Below are positions 1-11,005 of a stretch of 64,000 nt of DNA, one piece after another. The stretch's first letter is position 1, and every line of letters starts with the position of its first letter. Below the pieces are notes generated by a model that searched no databases, was not told the origin of the DNA, and saw nothing but the letters and a program-made list of their open reading frames with translations. Both the position numbers and the translations under genes were made by a program. The stretch comes from Puniceicoccales bacterium Verruco_02. GTDB taxonomy: Bacteria; Verrucomicrobiota; Verrucomicrobiia; Opitutales; Oceanipulchritudinaceae. The stretch covers positions 271-64,270 of the forward strand of contig LVBW01000014.1 of the NCBI GenBank assembly GCA_001604585.1. Direction: 5' to 3'.

Positions 1-927
<927 letters not shown>

Positions 928-1715
928 GCAGAGCACCAGAGGCGCTCTGTTCAGAGGTCCTGTATATCGTTATAGTATAACGCTTGGACTACTGTATTTA
1001 ATTAAAGAATTGATCGGCGACCATTCGTTCGCCAATCGCACAAAATAACTTTCAAAGAACTTCGCTTTAACACTCATAAGGCGAATCCTCATAAGTGGGA
1101 AAGATGCCGATAAAGACACTTTTCGTTTCGCTCGTCAATAGCTTTTTGAAGTTTTTTCGACTTCCGCCATATTCGCTAGCGAACTTTCCGTTTGCCTTCC
1201 CGCCACGCTTAACGCACAGCAAAAGGCCAGCCTGACCGTGGCCATACTTTTTGGCTTTCACCAAAGGCCACTCTTGTTACGGAACTTGCGCCAAAAGGCC
1301 TTGCCTTTCAGCTTCCGAACAAGGCTCTTTGCGATGGAACTGCATAGGCCGCCAGTATCAGTCAACTGGCCCAACCTGCTTCCGCCGGGAAGAGCTTTGC
1401 TCGCATAAGCTGGCGCGGCACAGTCAAAGCCGCAAAGCGACCAAAACCACACCCAACCGAGCTTTCCGCCATCCTTGTCAGACTCTTAGCTTGGTAAAGA
1501 ACATTTTCACAAGCGCCACACCCCAAAGGAGCAAATGACACATGTGAAAGACCCCTGAACAAATCACTTTTTCACTAGCCCTCAAGCTTTTTTTGAAGAA
1601 TCGGCGCTTATTCCATAATTCATGAAGCTAATTACTTATACATCAACTACTTGTGCCGATGGAAAAAATCATACTTTCGGCGCTCTCCACTCGCTCACTG
1701 CGTTCAGTCCTGCTT
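928..1715 (-). promoter_or_regulatory. rRNA operon leader and upstream region, no gene seen
   Basis: About 790 bases separate the 16S 5' end from the sensor gene. Short open frames here have no recognisable product. Read on the minus strand there is a boxA-like antitermination element (AGTTCTTTGAAAGT, 1048..1061). A weak promoter candidate has TTGACG (complement of 1133..1138) and TTTATC (complement of 1109..1114) 18 bases apart. A short palindrome, CGTTATAGTATAACG, lies near 970..984. The region presumably holds the rrn promoters and the precursor processing stem, but the exact start cannot be fixed by eye. Confidence 0.4.
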
Positions 1716-2759
1716 CTAAATGCGCGACATCTGCTCTAGGCGTCGCTCCATACGCTTGCGCTCGCTAATGTCGGACATCGTGACAATCCAACCTACGCGG
1801 CCCTTGTCTTTGCGGTCCAAAATGTAGGTGCGCACATCCTGCTCTCGCCCGTTGACGCTCTGCTCGAAGCTAGTCTTGCCTCCCTCGGGGAGCAGTCTGG
1901 CGGCCACCTCCGGGGGGAAAAGCTCCGTCACGTTGCGCCCTAGGCAGTCGTTGCCAAGCGCCAGCAGAGCGCGGGCACTCTCGTTGGCCTCGCAAAGATT
2001 GTGCATACGGTCGAATACAAAGATGGCCACCGGAAGCTTCTCCACGATGAAGTCATTGGCCACGGTTGTCAGATTGATGATATTCTGATGAACCACAGCA
2101 AGATAGACGACAAAGGTGGTGGCGGCCAGAGAGAACGGGGTAAGGTCCAGACTACCCCAAGGGCTATTGCCTGACTGATATAAGAAGCTGGCTACATAAG
2201 GGAACAGTGTGGCCAGCATCAGCAGCATCGCGTGCTTGCGAAAGATCCTGCCCCTTAGCTCGCTGTACATGGCCAGCATCAACAGCCCGCAGATGCCACT
2301 ACCGTAGGTGAAGGACAGGTTCACATAGTACCAAATACCGCGCGTGAAGGTCAGGGTGTTGTATTTCGCGTCGAGGGCGGGGTCTATGTAGATCAGGCCA
2401 AGATACTCGTCAAAGAGACGGAAGATTACCGTAAGAACCGGGATGACCCAGATAAGCACCCGGAAAAGGCCCTGCCTGAACAAAGCGCCCCTGCCAGTAT
2501 AGCGCACAACAAACTCAACCCAAAACGCTGGCATAAGCGCCACACCCATGTACTGGACCTTGCTCCACGCGAGCATCCCGGCAATGCCCACCGAGGAAAG
2601 CTCCCCGCCATAACCGCCGCAGTAAACACCCACCGACACCATGCAAAGGCCGAAAGAGCGAAACTGCGTATCCCCGGCACGCGCCAGAATATATACACCG
2701 AGGACCACCGCCAGAATGGCAAAGGTCCAAAGGGTGAGAATCATCATTACCAGACTCAT
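1716..2759 (-). CDS. 7TM-PAS sensor protein lacking an output domain
   Basis: The first ~225 residues form about seven hydrophobic segments of the type found at the N-terminus of some histidine kinases and diguanylate cyclases (histidine kinase N-terminal 7TM region). A PAS domain follows at about 232..335, starting near LPVAIFVFDRMHNLCEAN and ending in the usual SDISERKRMERRLEQ linker. The protein stops four residues later at MSRI. In GGDEF proteins this is exactly where D-x-LTGL-x-NRR begins. No kinase or GGDEF sequence follows in any frame before the rRNA leader. It may be a truncated diguanylate cyclase or a stand-alone membrane sensor. It is transcribed toward the rrn operon. No strong ribosome-binding site precedes the chosen ATG. 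Confidence 0.75.
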   Translation of the reverse strand: MSLVMMILTLWTFAILAVVLGVYILARAGDTQFRSFGLCMVSVGVYCGGYGGELSSVGIAGMLAWSKVQYMGVALMPAFWVEFVVRYTGRGALFRQGLFRVLIWVIPVLTVIFRLFDEYLGLIYIDPALDAKYNTLTFTRGIWYYVNLSFTYGSGICGLLMLAMYSELRGRIFRKHAMLLMLATLFPYVASFLYQSGNSPWGSLDLTPFSLAATTFVVYLAVVHQNIINLTTVANDFIVEKLPVAIFVFDRMHNLCEANESARALLALGNDCLGRNVTELFPPEVAARLLPEGGKTSFEQSVNGREQDVRTYILDRKDKGRVGWIVTMSDISERKRMERRLEQMSRI

Positions 2760-2931
2760 GGCAGTGCGGAGAAGGCTGGGAAATACTACGCTTCAGTCTG
2801 ACAGGGCCAGCGCCGCTTGAGCAAGCACGCACTTGACGACATAAGTGCCAAAGAGGCAAAGGTTCACATAATTTTTATGGCTGCACAGCGCCGTCCGCTC
2901 TGATAATGTGCACTACATCAACGCGCACGGC

Positions 2932-3738
2932 ATGTATCAGGACTACTTCGGATTCAGCGAAATGCCCTTCAGCATCACGCCCGACCCCCGCTTCCTGTAT
3001 CTAAGCCCCGCCCATACGGAGGCCCTCCAACACCTGCGCTACGGGGTGGCAGAGCGCAAGGGCTTCATCGTGATTAGCGGCGAGGTCGGCTGTGGGAAGA
3101 CCACCGTATGCCGCGCCCTGCTGGCCGAGCTGGACAGCGCCCGCTACGACACGGCCCTGATACTCAACCCCCGCCTTAGCGAAACGCAACTGCTCAAGGC
3201 CATATTGAACGAACTGGGCGAGGTTAACACAGGGCGCACGCGGGTGGAAATGACCAGCAAGCTGAACGCGCTACTCTTGGACCGCGTGGATAAAGGGCGC
3301 GACGTGGTGCTCATGATCGACGAGTCACAAAACATGTCCTTCGACACCATCGAGCACCTGCGAATGCTGTCCAATCTGGAGACCGACACGCAAAAGCTCC
3401 TGCAAATCATCCTCATAGGTCAGCCGGAACTGGTGGCGATGCTGCGTCAGGAACGCCTTCGCCAGCTTCGCCAACGCGTGCAGGTATTCTGTGAACTGGC
3501 TCCGCTCGGCTTCGAAGAAACAGTATGTTATATCCGGCACAGATTAAGCGTGGCAGGCGGCAAGGGCAGACCCCGATTCAGCCCCCGCGCCTGCCGCTCG
3601 ATATTTCGCGCCAGCAAGGGCATACCGCGCATAATCAACCAACTCTGCGACAAGGCGCTGCTGGCCGCCTACGTCCGCAATGCCGACACGGTGAACTGGT
3701 GGGACGTGCGCCGTGCTAAAAAGGAGACCCGTCTATGA
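2932..3738 (+). CDS. ExeA/GspA/MshM-like AAA ATPase
   Basis: This 268-residue AAA ATPase belongs to the family that helps assemble the type II secretion or MSHA pilus envelope complex. The N-terminus MYQDYFGFSEMPFSITPDP matches the family start, so ATG 2932 is preferred to an in-frame ATG 24 bases upstream. Walker A is GEVGCGKTT at about residues 50..58 and Walker B is VVLMIDE ending near residue 131. It overlaps the next gene by four bases (ATGA), which indicates translational coupling with a GspB-like partner, the usual A/B pair. No other Gsp operon genes lie beside it; a GspF homologue and a pseudopilin lie more than 50 kb away. Confidence 0.88.
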   Translation: MYQDYFGFSEMPFSITPDPRFLYLSPAHTEALQHLRYGVAERKGFIVISGEVGCGKTTVCRALLAELDSARYDTALILNPRLSETQLLKAILNELGEVNTGRTRVEMTSKLNALLLDRVDKGRDVVLMIDESQNMSFDTIEHLRMLSNLETDTQKLLQIILIGQPELVAMLRQERLRQLRQRVQVFCELAPLGFEETVCYIRHRLSVAGGKGRPRFSPRACRSIFRASKGIPRIINQLCDKALLAAYVRNADTVNWWDVRRAKKETRL

Positions 3739-4523
3739 GCCTGATACACGACGCATTGAAAAAGGCCGCCAGCACCCAACAGGCCCAAGACGCCGGACCT
3801 AGCCCATCCCCATCCCCCACTGCGCCGATTAAGCCGGGCGAACCATCGGCATCGCTGCTTCTTGCGCAAGCAATTGGCATCGTGATACTGCTCCTCCTGC
3901 TACTAGGGGTAGGCATATGGTGGATATGGGGCGGACTCAACAGACAGCCCGAGCAAGAGCCGCCGCCAGCCCCGAGCGTGTCGGAAACTAAGGCCAGCCC
4001 CACGACGCCCCCGGACATAAGCAAATCCGCAAAAATCGAGCCTCCAGCCAGCCCGAAGCCCGCTCCAGCGCCCTCTCCCGCCCCGGCGAATGCCGACAGC
4101 GCCAGCGGATGGGAACCCTCCGAAGACCTAGTCAAAGCCGTCATGGAAACCCCGCTTGTAGGCGGCACCCAGGAAGAAGACATAGTGGAAATACTGGACG
4201 CCCAGCCAGCGGGCGACACCGCCCCCGCCCTGCAAGCCGAACAGTCTATGCCCGCAGCTCAGATCATTGAAGTATCCCGGCCCGCCCCAGCGGCACAGCC
4301 GCCAAAGGCCAATGCCGCGATACAGCGCCTTGTTAAGGCAATTGAGATTCGCGGCGTAGGGCGCGGCAGGGTGTTGCTCCTTCTACCCGGAGCGGGCGAG
4401 GCTGTCGCCTTCCAGCCCGGCGCCCTCGTTGACGGAGCAAGCGGCCTGTATCTGGAAGCAATAGAAACGGACAGAATAACATTCCGCGACGCTCAGGGCC
4501 GCAGCTACGAAAAGGCGCGCTGA
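3735..4523 (+). CDS. GspB-like membrane protein, partner of the AAA ATPase
   Basis: The protein has 262 residues and starts MSLIHDALKKA, the hallmark of GspB/ExeB proteins. A short cytoplasmic tail is followed by one transmembrane helix (about 41..66), a long Pro/Ala-rich periplasmic linker (about 70..195) and a small C-terminal domain of about 60 residues. The C-terminal domain contains RGVGRGRVLLLLPG and resembles the GspB C-terminal region. The start codon overlaps the ATPase stop in an ATGA overlap. By family, it would sit in the inner membrane and link ATP hydrolysis to placement of the secretin or peptidoglycan-crossing complex. Assignment rests on the N-terminal motif, architecture and context; the linker is low complexity. 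Confidence 0.75.
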   Translation: MSLIHDALKKAASTQQAQDAGPSPSPSPTAPIKPGEPSASLLLAQAIGIVILLLLLLGVGIWWIWGGLNRQPEQEPPPAPSVSETKASPTTPPDISKSAKIEPPASPKPAPAPSPAPANADSASGWEPSEDLVKAVMETPLVGGTQEEDIVEILDAQPAGDTAPALQAEQSMPAAQIIEVSRPAPAAQPPKANAAIQRLVKAIEIRGVGRGRVLLLLPGAGEAVAFQPGALVDGASGLYLEAIETDRITFRDAQGRSYEKAR

Positions 4524-4609
4524 AAGCGAAGCTGGAGAGCCAGCATACACCCCGCCCATACGAGGCGCGAAACCGCCAAAGCAACAATAAACACTCACAT
4601 CGCTTGCAA

Positions 4610-4640
4610 GCTTGCCCGCGAAAGGGCAAGCTCTGTTTCG
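4610..4640 (+). terminator. hairpin after the GspA/B-like pair
   Basis: GCTTGCCC (4610..4617) pairs with GGGCAAGC (4624..4631) around a GCGAAA loop. The following bases are only moderately T-rich, so the terminator is plausible but weak. A TTGACA box at 4641..4646 directly after it could belong to the eno promoter, but no convincing -10 box sits at the right spacing. Confidence 0.5.
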
Positions 4641-4690
4641 TTGACAGCCATGCACATGGCATTCAGGACTGTTTCCAGTCATGCCCGTGA

Positions 4691-6082
<1,392 letters not shown>

Positions 6083-6110
6083 TCCTCCAAGACACTCAAA
6101 ATTCAAAGCA

Positions 6111-6146
6111 AAGGTCCGGCTCCAACAAAGGGGCCGGACTTTTTTT
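6111..6146 (+). terminator. rho-independent terminator of eno
   Basis: GTCCGGC (6114..6120) pairs with GCCGGAC (6133..6139), followed directly by seven Ts (6140..6146). Leading A residues can extend the stem into the T run. It lies about 30 bases after the eno stop. Confidence 0.9.
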
Positions 6147-6227
6147 ACACCCCATACAAACATGCACAAGACAGAGCGGCACGAACTGCGCCAAGTGACA
6201 AACTCCGCAAAAAATACAAAAACTCCC

Positions 6228-6255
6228 TTGACCTTCATCCCGCGAATGCTAGCTT
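6228..6255 (+). promoter_or_regulatory. candidate promoter of tRNA-Arg
   Basis: TTGACC (6228..6233) and TAGCTT (6250..6255) are 16 bases apart. This places transcription start a few bases before the mature tRNA 5' end. The -35 match is good and the -10 match is partial. Confidence 0.4.
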
Positions 6256-6273
6256 CTGCAACTTCACTTGTGT

Positions 6274-6350
<77 letters not shown>

Positions 6351-6378
6351 GCTTTTCAAAGGCGACACAAGAAGCGCG

Positions 6379-6402
6379 GCTCCCGAAAAAGGGAGCTTTT
6401 TT
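6379..6402 (+). terminator. terminator after tRNA-Arg
   Basis: GCTCCC (6379..6384) pairs with GGGAGC (6391..6396) around GAAAAA, followed by six Ts. This is a compact intrinsic terminator for the tRNA transcript. Confidence 0.85.
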
Positions 6403-6473
6403 GTTGCACAGACGTCAATACAAGGCCCTTTCCGCACTTCCAATCGTTCCAGCTTGGGCATAAACTGCTATCC

Positions 6474-7133
6474 ATGCAGCCCGATTCATTCAAGGCCGAC
6501 AGGGAACGATTCGACCGCGACGCCGCCCTCTGGGACGGCTGCCCCAACCCGCACCGCGCAGCCCTTGCCAGCGCATGTCGCGAAGCCCTAGCCGGGGTAA
6601 TCGAAGGCTTTGCCACATCTCCCAGCCTCTTCGACTACGGCTGCGGCACAGGCGCTGTATCTCTCCCTCTGGCCCAAATGTGCGCCAGCATCACAGGTTG
6701 CGACTTTTCCGAAGGAATGCTCGCACAGTTCGCCAAGAACGCGGCCTCGCTCGGCCTTGACAGGGTGCGCACCCTGCAACTCGACCTATCGGGCGAGGCC
6801 CCCATCCCGCCCGAACGTTACGACATTGCGCACTGCGGCATGGTGATGCACCACATTGTGGACATTCCCGCCTTTTTCTGCCGCATAAGCGAAGTGCTCC
6901 GCCACGGGGGCACGCTATCCCTGATCGATGCCGAACCCGAAGATGGCAGCTTTCACGACGACAACAGCGGAGTGGCTCACTATGGACTGAATCCCGACCA
7001 ACTCTGCCAGCAGCTCGAAGGCATGGGCTACGACATCATCCACTCGCGCCGCATCCACACGGTGGAAAAGCCGCGCGCAGGGCAAATGAAGCCCTACCCG
7101 ATCTTCCACATCGTAGCCCGCATGCAGGACTGA
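6474..7133 (+). CDS. class I SAM-dependent methyltransferase
   Basis: The 219-residue protein has a Rossmann methyltransferase fold. Motif I is FDYGCGTGAVSLPLAQ at about residues 51..66, an acidic/aromatic motif II follows in GCDFSEGMLAQF, and a motif near IAHCGMVMHHIVD marks the post-strand 4 region. The start is placed at ATG 6474 because an upstream in-frame extension would run into the tRNA gene and its terminator. The domain type resembles small-molecule (ubiquinone/menaquinone- or tellurite-type) methyltransferases. The substrate cannot be told from sequence. It stands alone between a tRNA and a transporter. Confidence 0.85.
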   Translation: MQPDSFKADRERFDRDAALWDGCPNPHRAALASACREALAGVIEGFATSPSLFDYGCGTGAVSLPLAQMCASITGCDFSEGMLAQFAKNAASLGLDRVRTLQLDLSGEAPIPPERYDIAHCGMVMHHIVDIPAFFCRISEVLRHGGTLSLIDAEPEDGSFHDDNSGVAHYGLNPDQLCQQLEGMGYDIIHSRRIHTVEKPRAGQMKPYPIFHIVARMQD

Positions 7134-7147
7134 CCGGCGCATTGCGC

Positions 7148-7174
7148 GCAAAATGCCTATCGCAGGCATTTTGC
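7148..7174. terminator. hairpin between methyltransferase and YeiH genes
   Basis: An 11-bp perfect stem, GCAAAATGCCT (7148..7158) and AGGCATTTTGC (7164..7174), has a 5-base loop. No clear T run follows, so it may act as an RNA end or weak terminator. Confidence 0.55.
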
Positions 7175-7227
7175 CGTAACCGCATTTTTCGCGTGAACGC
7201 AAAGCCTGACAGTGCTAGAGCTGCGCA

Positions 7228-8184
7228 ATGAACGGGGAGACGAGGAACAACAACTCCAACGCCGAAACGGCGAAAAAAGCGACTTTCGCTTTACTCGGGG
7301 CATTAACGCTTTCGCCCTTCGTCAGCACGGGCATGGCGCTGGCTGCTGGCATAGCCTTCAGCCTGGCCTTCGGAAACCCCTGGCCAAAGCAAAGCGCCCG
7401 CCTTGGCAAGATACTGCTACAAGTCTCGGTCGTGGGCCTTGGCTTTGGCATGAATATCGGCGAAGTGTGGCGCGTAGGCAGCTCGTCGCTAATATTCACG
7501 GCACTAGGCATCACCTTCACGATGGCCTGCGGGCTGCTCCTTGGCCACATGATGGGCATAGGCAAACGCAGCTCGGCGCTCCTCAGCTTTGGCACGGCAA
7601 TCTGCGGCGGCAGCGCCATTGCGGCAATGGCCCCGGTCATAGATGCAGACAGCGACGAAAGCGCCGTGGCCCTGGCAACAGTCTTCACGCTCAACGCAGT
7701 GGCGCTGTTCGTGTTTCCCCCGCTCGGGCACATTTTCGGCCTTGGTCAGGAGCAGTTCGGCACCTGGGCAGGAATGGCCATCCACGACACAAGCAGCGTC
7801 GTAGGCGCAGCGGCCAGCTACGGGGCCGAAGCCCTCGCCATCGGCACTACGGTCAAGCTCTCCCGCGCCATATGGATTGCACCCGTGGCCCTTATAACCT
7901 CGATGATCGTGCGCAAGGGCGGCAAAGTGCGCGTTCCCCTGTTCATTGTCGGCTTCATAGCGGCGGCGGCCCTAGCCGGAGCCACGCCACAGGCAGCGCC
8001 TCTCTGGCACGGCGTGGCCGCCGTGGCAAAGCAGAGCCTCGTCCTCACTCTATTTCTAATAGGTGCCGGTCTCAGCCGCCCGGTGCTTCGCAAGGTAGGC
8101 ATACGCCCGATGGCACAGGGCCTCGCGCTCTGGCTCATCGTCAGCCTTCTGACGCTGGAAGCGGTGCGCAATGGCTGGATCTAG
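7228..8184 (+). CDS. YeiH-family putative sulfate exporter (UPF0324)
   Basis: This 318-residue integral membrane protein has about nine to ten hydrophobic segments. Family signatures are clear: LLQVSVVGLGFGMN near residue 70, GTAICGGSAIAAMAPVI near residue 130 and GMAIHDTSSVVGAA near residue 185. The YeiH family is annotated as a conserved transporter; sulfate export is proposed for relatives but weakly tested. The N-terminus before the first membrane segment is a short polar stretch rich in Asn. The gene is a single unit, convergent with the AspT-like gene. Confidence 0.88.
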   Translation: MNGETRNNNSNAETAKKATFALLGALTLSPFVSTGMALAAGIAFSLAFGNPWPKQSARLGKILLQVSVVGLGFGMNIGEVWRVGSSSLIFTALGITFTMACGLLLGHMMGIGKRSSALLSFGTAICGGSAIAAMAPVIDADSDESAVALATVFTLNAVALFVFPPLGHIFGLGQEQFGTWAGMAIHDTSSVVGAAASYGAEALAIGTTVKLSRAIWIAPVALITSMIVRKGGKVRVPLFIVGFIAAAALAGATPQAAPLWHGVAAVAKQSLVLTLFLIGAGLSRPVLRKVGIRPMAQGLALWLIVSLLTLEAVRNGWI

Positions 8185-8245
8185 CTAAGGGCACCCTTGC
8201 GAGCAGCAGACGCCAGGCGAATTATCAACCACCAGCTTAAGCTCC

Positions 8246-9847
8246 CTATGCTCCGCCAAGAATAGCGCCCAACATCTTTGCCGCCACCGTCATCATGATA
8301 AGGGCCACCGGGTAGGCCGTGGCATAGCTAACCACCGGTTCCTGCGAATCGCTGCCCGCCGTCAGCGCGCCAAGCGCCGGGGTGCTCGTCATGCCTCCAC
8401 ATATGCCCCCAAGGGCCTGCATACGGCTCATCTTCATAAGTCGCCTTGCATACGGGTAAGCAATGAGCAAGGGCAACAGCGTCACCACGGCCCCTGCCAA
8501 GAGCAGGACCGGACCTTCGTGCGATATGGTGTCCACCATGCCCCGCCCGCCGGAAATGCCCGCGTCGGCAAGAAAGAGCACAAGGCCAAACTCCTGAAGG
8601 AGCAGGCGGGTGGGACGCGGGATATGGCCGACAATTTTGCCAATCCTGCCCATTCTGCCAAGTATCAGCCCGGCAAAAAGCGGCCCGCCAGCAACACCCA
8701 GCGTCATCTGCGCACCCTCGAAGCCTAGCGGCAACATCCCAAGTAAAAGCCCCAAAGACATGCCCAGCGCCAGCGATACAAGGTCTGTGTAGTCAAGAGC
8801 CTGCGGCCTGTGCCCCACTCTTTCGGAAAAGCCGTTCAAATCCCCCGGACGCCCGACCACGGTCAGAATGTCGTACTTCTCAATGCGCGTTTCCGCGTCC
8901 GGCACGAAGGTCTGGTCCATGCGCGTAACTCTTGTGACGACCACCCCATGTCTCTCCATCGCCGCCAGCTCGCGCAAGGTGCGGCCAGCTACGCAGGACC
9001 TAGTTACGGCCAGCCTGCGCCGCTCGTTTTCGGTGTCCAGAACGTAGGGCATCTCCACACGCCTGCCGATGAACTCGCAGGCCCTCTGTATGGAGCGCGG
9101 CCTGCCAACAAGGAGTAGCACCTGCCCCGGCGAGAACACATCCCCTGCCTCAAGCGGGCGCAGACGCCCTTCCGCAAGTACGCGAGAAATCTGACAGCAG
9201 CTAATGCCTGCAACGTCCGCACTGAACACGGCACGCCCATACAGGTTCGGGTTCCCCACCTCCACAAGTGCGTTGCCAATGCCCTTGTCCGGCTCTGCCT
9301 CGGCGCTTGGCGCCTCCTCGCCACCCTTGCGTACAATGCGCGGAAGAAGCTGCACAAAGAGCACTACGCCCACGACTCCGAACGGATAGGCCACGCCGAA
9401 GCCGACGGCCACTTGCTGGGCAAATTCTCCCCCATCCTCCGTGGCTGCGGCCAAAGCCGGGGTACTTGTCAGGGCACCGGCAAATAGGCCCGTTGCCAAG
9501 CCGCCGGGAATGTCGAAGAGCTGCGCAGCAGCCCATGCGATGAATGCGCCGCTGCCAACGATAAGCACCGCAAGCCTTGCCAAGGTGCCACCCTCTCGCG
9601 CCAGAGCCTCGAAGAAACGCCCCCCGGCACCAATACCTACGCAGTAGACGAACAGGGCCAGCCCTAGCCTGCCCGTTCCGCCGGGAATGCTTAAACCAAG
9701 GTGCCCGGCAAGAAGGGCTACGAATATGACACCCGAGCTGCCAAGACCAACGCCCTTGATGCTGATATTTCCAAGAAGCAGGCCAAGCCCCAGTATGCAT
9801 AGGAGCACTAGCAGCTCGTTGGCAGATAGAATTTGGAACACTTCCAT
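8246..9847 (-). CDS. AspT/YidE-type transporter with two TrkA-C domains
   Basis: This 533-residue membrane protein belongs to the aspartate:alanine exchanger family (AspT/YidE). It has two homologous membrane halves of about 150 residues. The halves carry GALTSTPALAA and GGMTSTPALGALT, the paired signature of the Asp-Al exchanger repeat. Two cytosolic TrkA-C-like (RCK_C) domains lie between them (about 200..365). ATG 9847 is preferred to an upstream in-frame ATG because GGAG sits seven bases before it and the protein then begins just ahead of the first membrane helix. The substrate is not determined. A dyad TGGCA-N6-TGCCA lies 25 bases upstream of the start. Confidence 0.88.
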   Translation of the reverse strand: MEVFQILSANELLVLLCILGLGLLLGNISIKGVGLGSSGVIFVALLAGHLGLSIPGGTGRLGLALFVYCVGIGAGGRFFEALAREGGTLARLAVLIVGSGAFIAWAAAQLFDIPGGLATGLFAGALTSTPALAAATEDGGEFAQQVAVGFGVAYPFGVVGVVLFVQLLPRIVRKGGEEAPSAEAEPDKGIGNALVEVGNPNLYGRAVFSADVAGISCCQISRVLAEGRLRPLEAGDVFSPGQVLLLVGRPRSIQRACEFIGRRVEMPYVLDTENERRRLAVTRSCVAGRTLRELAAMERHGVVVTRVTRMDQTFVPDAETRIEKYDILTVVGRPGDLNGFSERVGHRPQALDYTDLVSLALGMSLGLLLGMLPLGFEGAQMTLGVAGGPLFAGLILGRMGRIGKIVGHIPRPTRLLLQEFGLVLFLADAGISGGRGMVDTISHEGPVLLLAGAVVTLLPLLIAYPYARRLMKMSRMQALGGICGGMTSTPALGALTAGSDSQEPVVSYATAYPVALIMMTVAAKMLGAILGGA

Positions 9848-9871
9848 GAAAGACTCCGGTTGATTACCTAA

Positions 9872-9887
9872 TGGCACCATAATGCCA
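9872..9887. promoter_or_regulatory. dyad TGGCA-N6-TGCCA upstream of AspT-like gene
   Basis: TGGCA (9872..9876) and TGCCA (9883..9887) form an inverted repeat with a 6-base centre. A dyad with the same arms and spacing occurs at 13945..13962. It is a possible operator; the binding protein is unknown. Confidence 0.35.
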
Positions 9888-9998
9888 ACAAAGCAGAGCC
9901 AAGATTCTGGCAAGCGGGTTACCCGTCAAGCCAAGAGTATATCCGTTTCACTGCGAATGGCGAACATAAGCGACTCGGGGCGCCACTTGCGGCGACCA

Positions 9999-10925
9999 CT
10001 ACCAACCATACACTCCAGCCGCTATCAGGCTCATCGCATCAAGCGTTCGCGAGCCGGGTATGTTCAGGAAGTTCGCCGGTACTAGCAATATGCGGTCATT
10101 CTTCACCGCTTCCACCCTGCCCCACACTTTGTCATCCTTGAGCCGGGCCACACGCTGGCGAAATGCCCCATGCTCTGCCTCCTCCAATGGAAGGGGCAGT
10201 ATGATGAAGTCGGGCCTCTCTGTCAGAAGCGCTTCCATTGACAGCCGAGGCCAAGGCGAGGCCGCACGGTTGGCTATGTTGTCCAGCCCAAGGTCGCTCA
10301 ACATGTCATCCACCCAGCTTCCCCGGCCCGCGCTGCCAAGATACTCCGTGTCGTAGAGCAGGGCCACTTTCAAGCCCTTGCGCGCCAGTTCCACCTTTGC
10401 AAGCAGCTCTTCGCGCCGCCGCGACATATCCTGCAACACTGCATCCCCCTCTGCGCTGCGGCCCAGCACGCGACACATTGTTCCCATGTCGGCCATGACA
10501 TCGGAAAGGCCCTGATGCTTGAACATCATGCAGCGAATACCGGCCCCTTCGAGAGTGTCGTAAACGTGTCGAGGCGTCATCTCCGTACCCATCACAAGGT
10601 CGGGACCAAGACTTATTATGCGCTCTATGTTGGGCGACATCATGTCTCCAATGCGCTCCACGGCGGCCACCTCGGGACGGTCGCACCATTTTGTGACTCC
10701 GCGTAGCATGTCCACCTCGCCCAAGGCTACGAGCATGTCCGACACGCTGGGCGCAAGTGAGACCAAGGTCTTCGGTACCTTGTCTAGGCGCACCGTACGC
10801 CCACAGTCGTCCTCAGCCTCGTAATACGCCGCCGCCCCGCGAATGGGAGCCCCACCCTCTCCGCACGAACACAGCAGAACGGCGTAAAGGGAAACGAGAA
10901 CGGCAGACAGGAAAGGGATTCGCAT
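9999..10925 (-). CDS. BtuF-like periplasmic binding lipoprotein
   Basis: The 308-residue solute-binding protein is of the BtuF/FecB/FhuD class III type (helical backbone). It starts with a lipoprotein signal peptide, and the lipobox LLCSC gives acylated Cys at about residue 20. The family motif TLVSLAPSVSDMLVALGEVD lies near residue 50, followed by ERIISLGPDLVMGTEMT. ATG 10925 is chosen because the signal peptide begins there. Class III binding proteins deliver cobalamin, ferric siderophores or haem to an ABC importer. No permease or ATPase gene is adjacent. It is divergent from a DUF4465/TonB-receptor pair across a palindromic promoter region, so it probably shares their substrate. Confidence 0.85.
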   Translation of the reverse strand: MRIPFLSAVLVSLYAVLLCSCGEGGAPIRGAAAYYEAEDDCGRTVRLDKVPKTLVSLAPSVSDMLVALGEVDMLRGVTKWCDRPEVAAVERIGDMMSPNIERIISLGPDLVMGTEMTPRHVYDTLEGAGIRCMMFKHQGLSDVMADMGTMCRVLGRSAEGDAVLQDMSRRREELLAKVELARKGLKVALLYDTEYLGSAGRGSWVDDMLSDLGLDNIANRAASPWPRLSMEALLTERPDFIILPLPLEEAEHGAFRQRVARLKDDKVWGRVEAVKNDRILLVPANFLNIPGSRTLDAMSLIAAGVYGW

Positions 10926-10942
10926 GACTTGGGAATGCAGTT

Positions 10943-10995
10943 TTGACAGTTTTATGCCATTATGGCATTGACGGCATACTGGTGCCAATTACATT
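10943..10995. promoter_or_regulatory. divergent promoters around palindrome ATGCCAT-T-ATGGCAT
   Basis: The palindrome at 10954..10968 has two perfect 7-base arms around one central base. Toward the binding-protein gene, TTGGCA (complement of 10983..10988) and CATAAT (complement of 10959..10964) are 18 bases apart. Toward the DUF4465 gene, TTGACG (10968..10973) and TACATT (10990..10995) are 16 bases apart. The palindrome therefore covers the -10 of one promoter and abuts the -35 of the other, as expected of an operator controlling both. The plus transcript would begin very close to its ATG. Confidence 0.55.
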
Positions 10996-11005
10996 CCAAG
11001 CCCTG

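Noticed and set aside
968-984. Palindrome with TATACT as a second rRNA promoter
   Set aside because: It lies only about 45 bases before the mature 5' end and has no -35 box at a usual distance.
1067-1562. Small overlapping open frames upstream of the 16S gene
   Set aside because: Basic, low-complexity sequences on both strands with no family, no ribosome-binding sites and a position inside the rRNA leader.
7212-8240. Long plus-strand frame overlapping the YeiH-type gene
   Set aside because: It is an out-of-frame shadow, full of His/Arg/Gln, of a clearly recognised transporter.
9872-9887. Sigma-54 promoter (TGGCAC-N5-TTGC)
   Set aside because: The first half fits but the second element (TGCCA) is wrong, and the site is better explained as a symmetric dyad.
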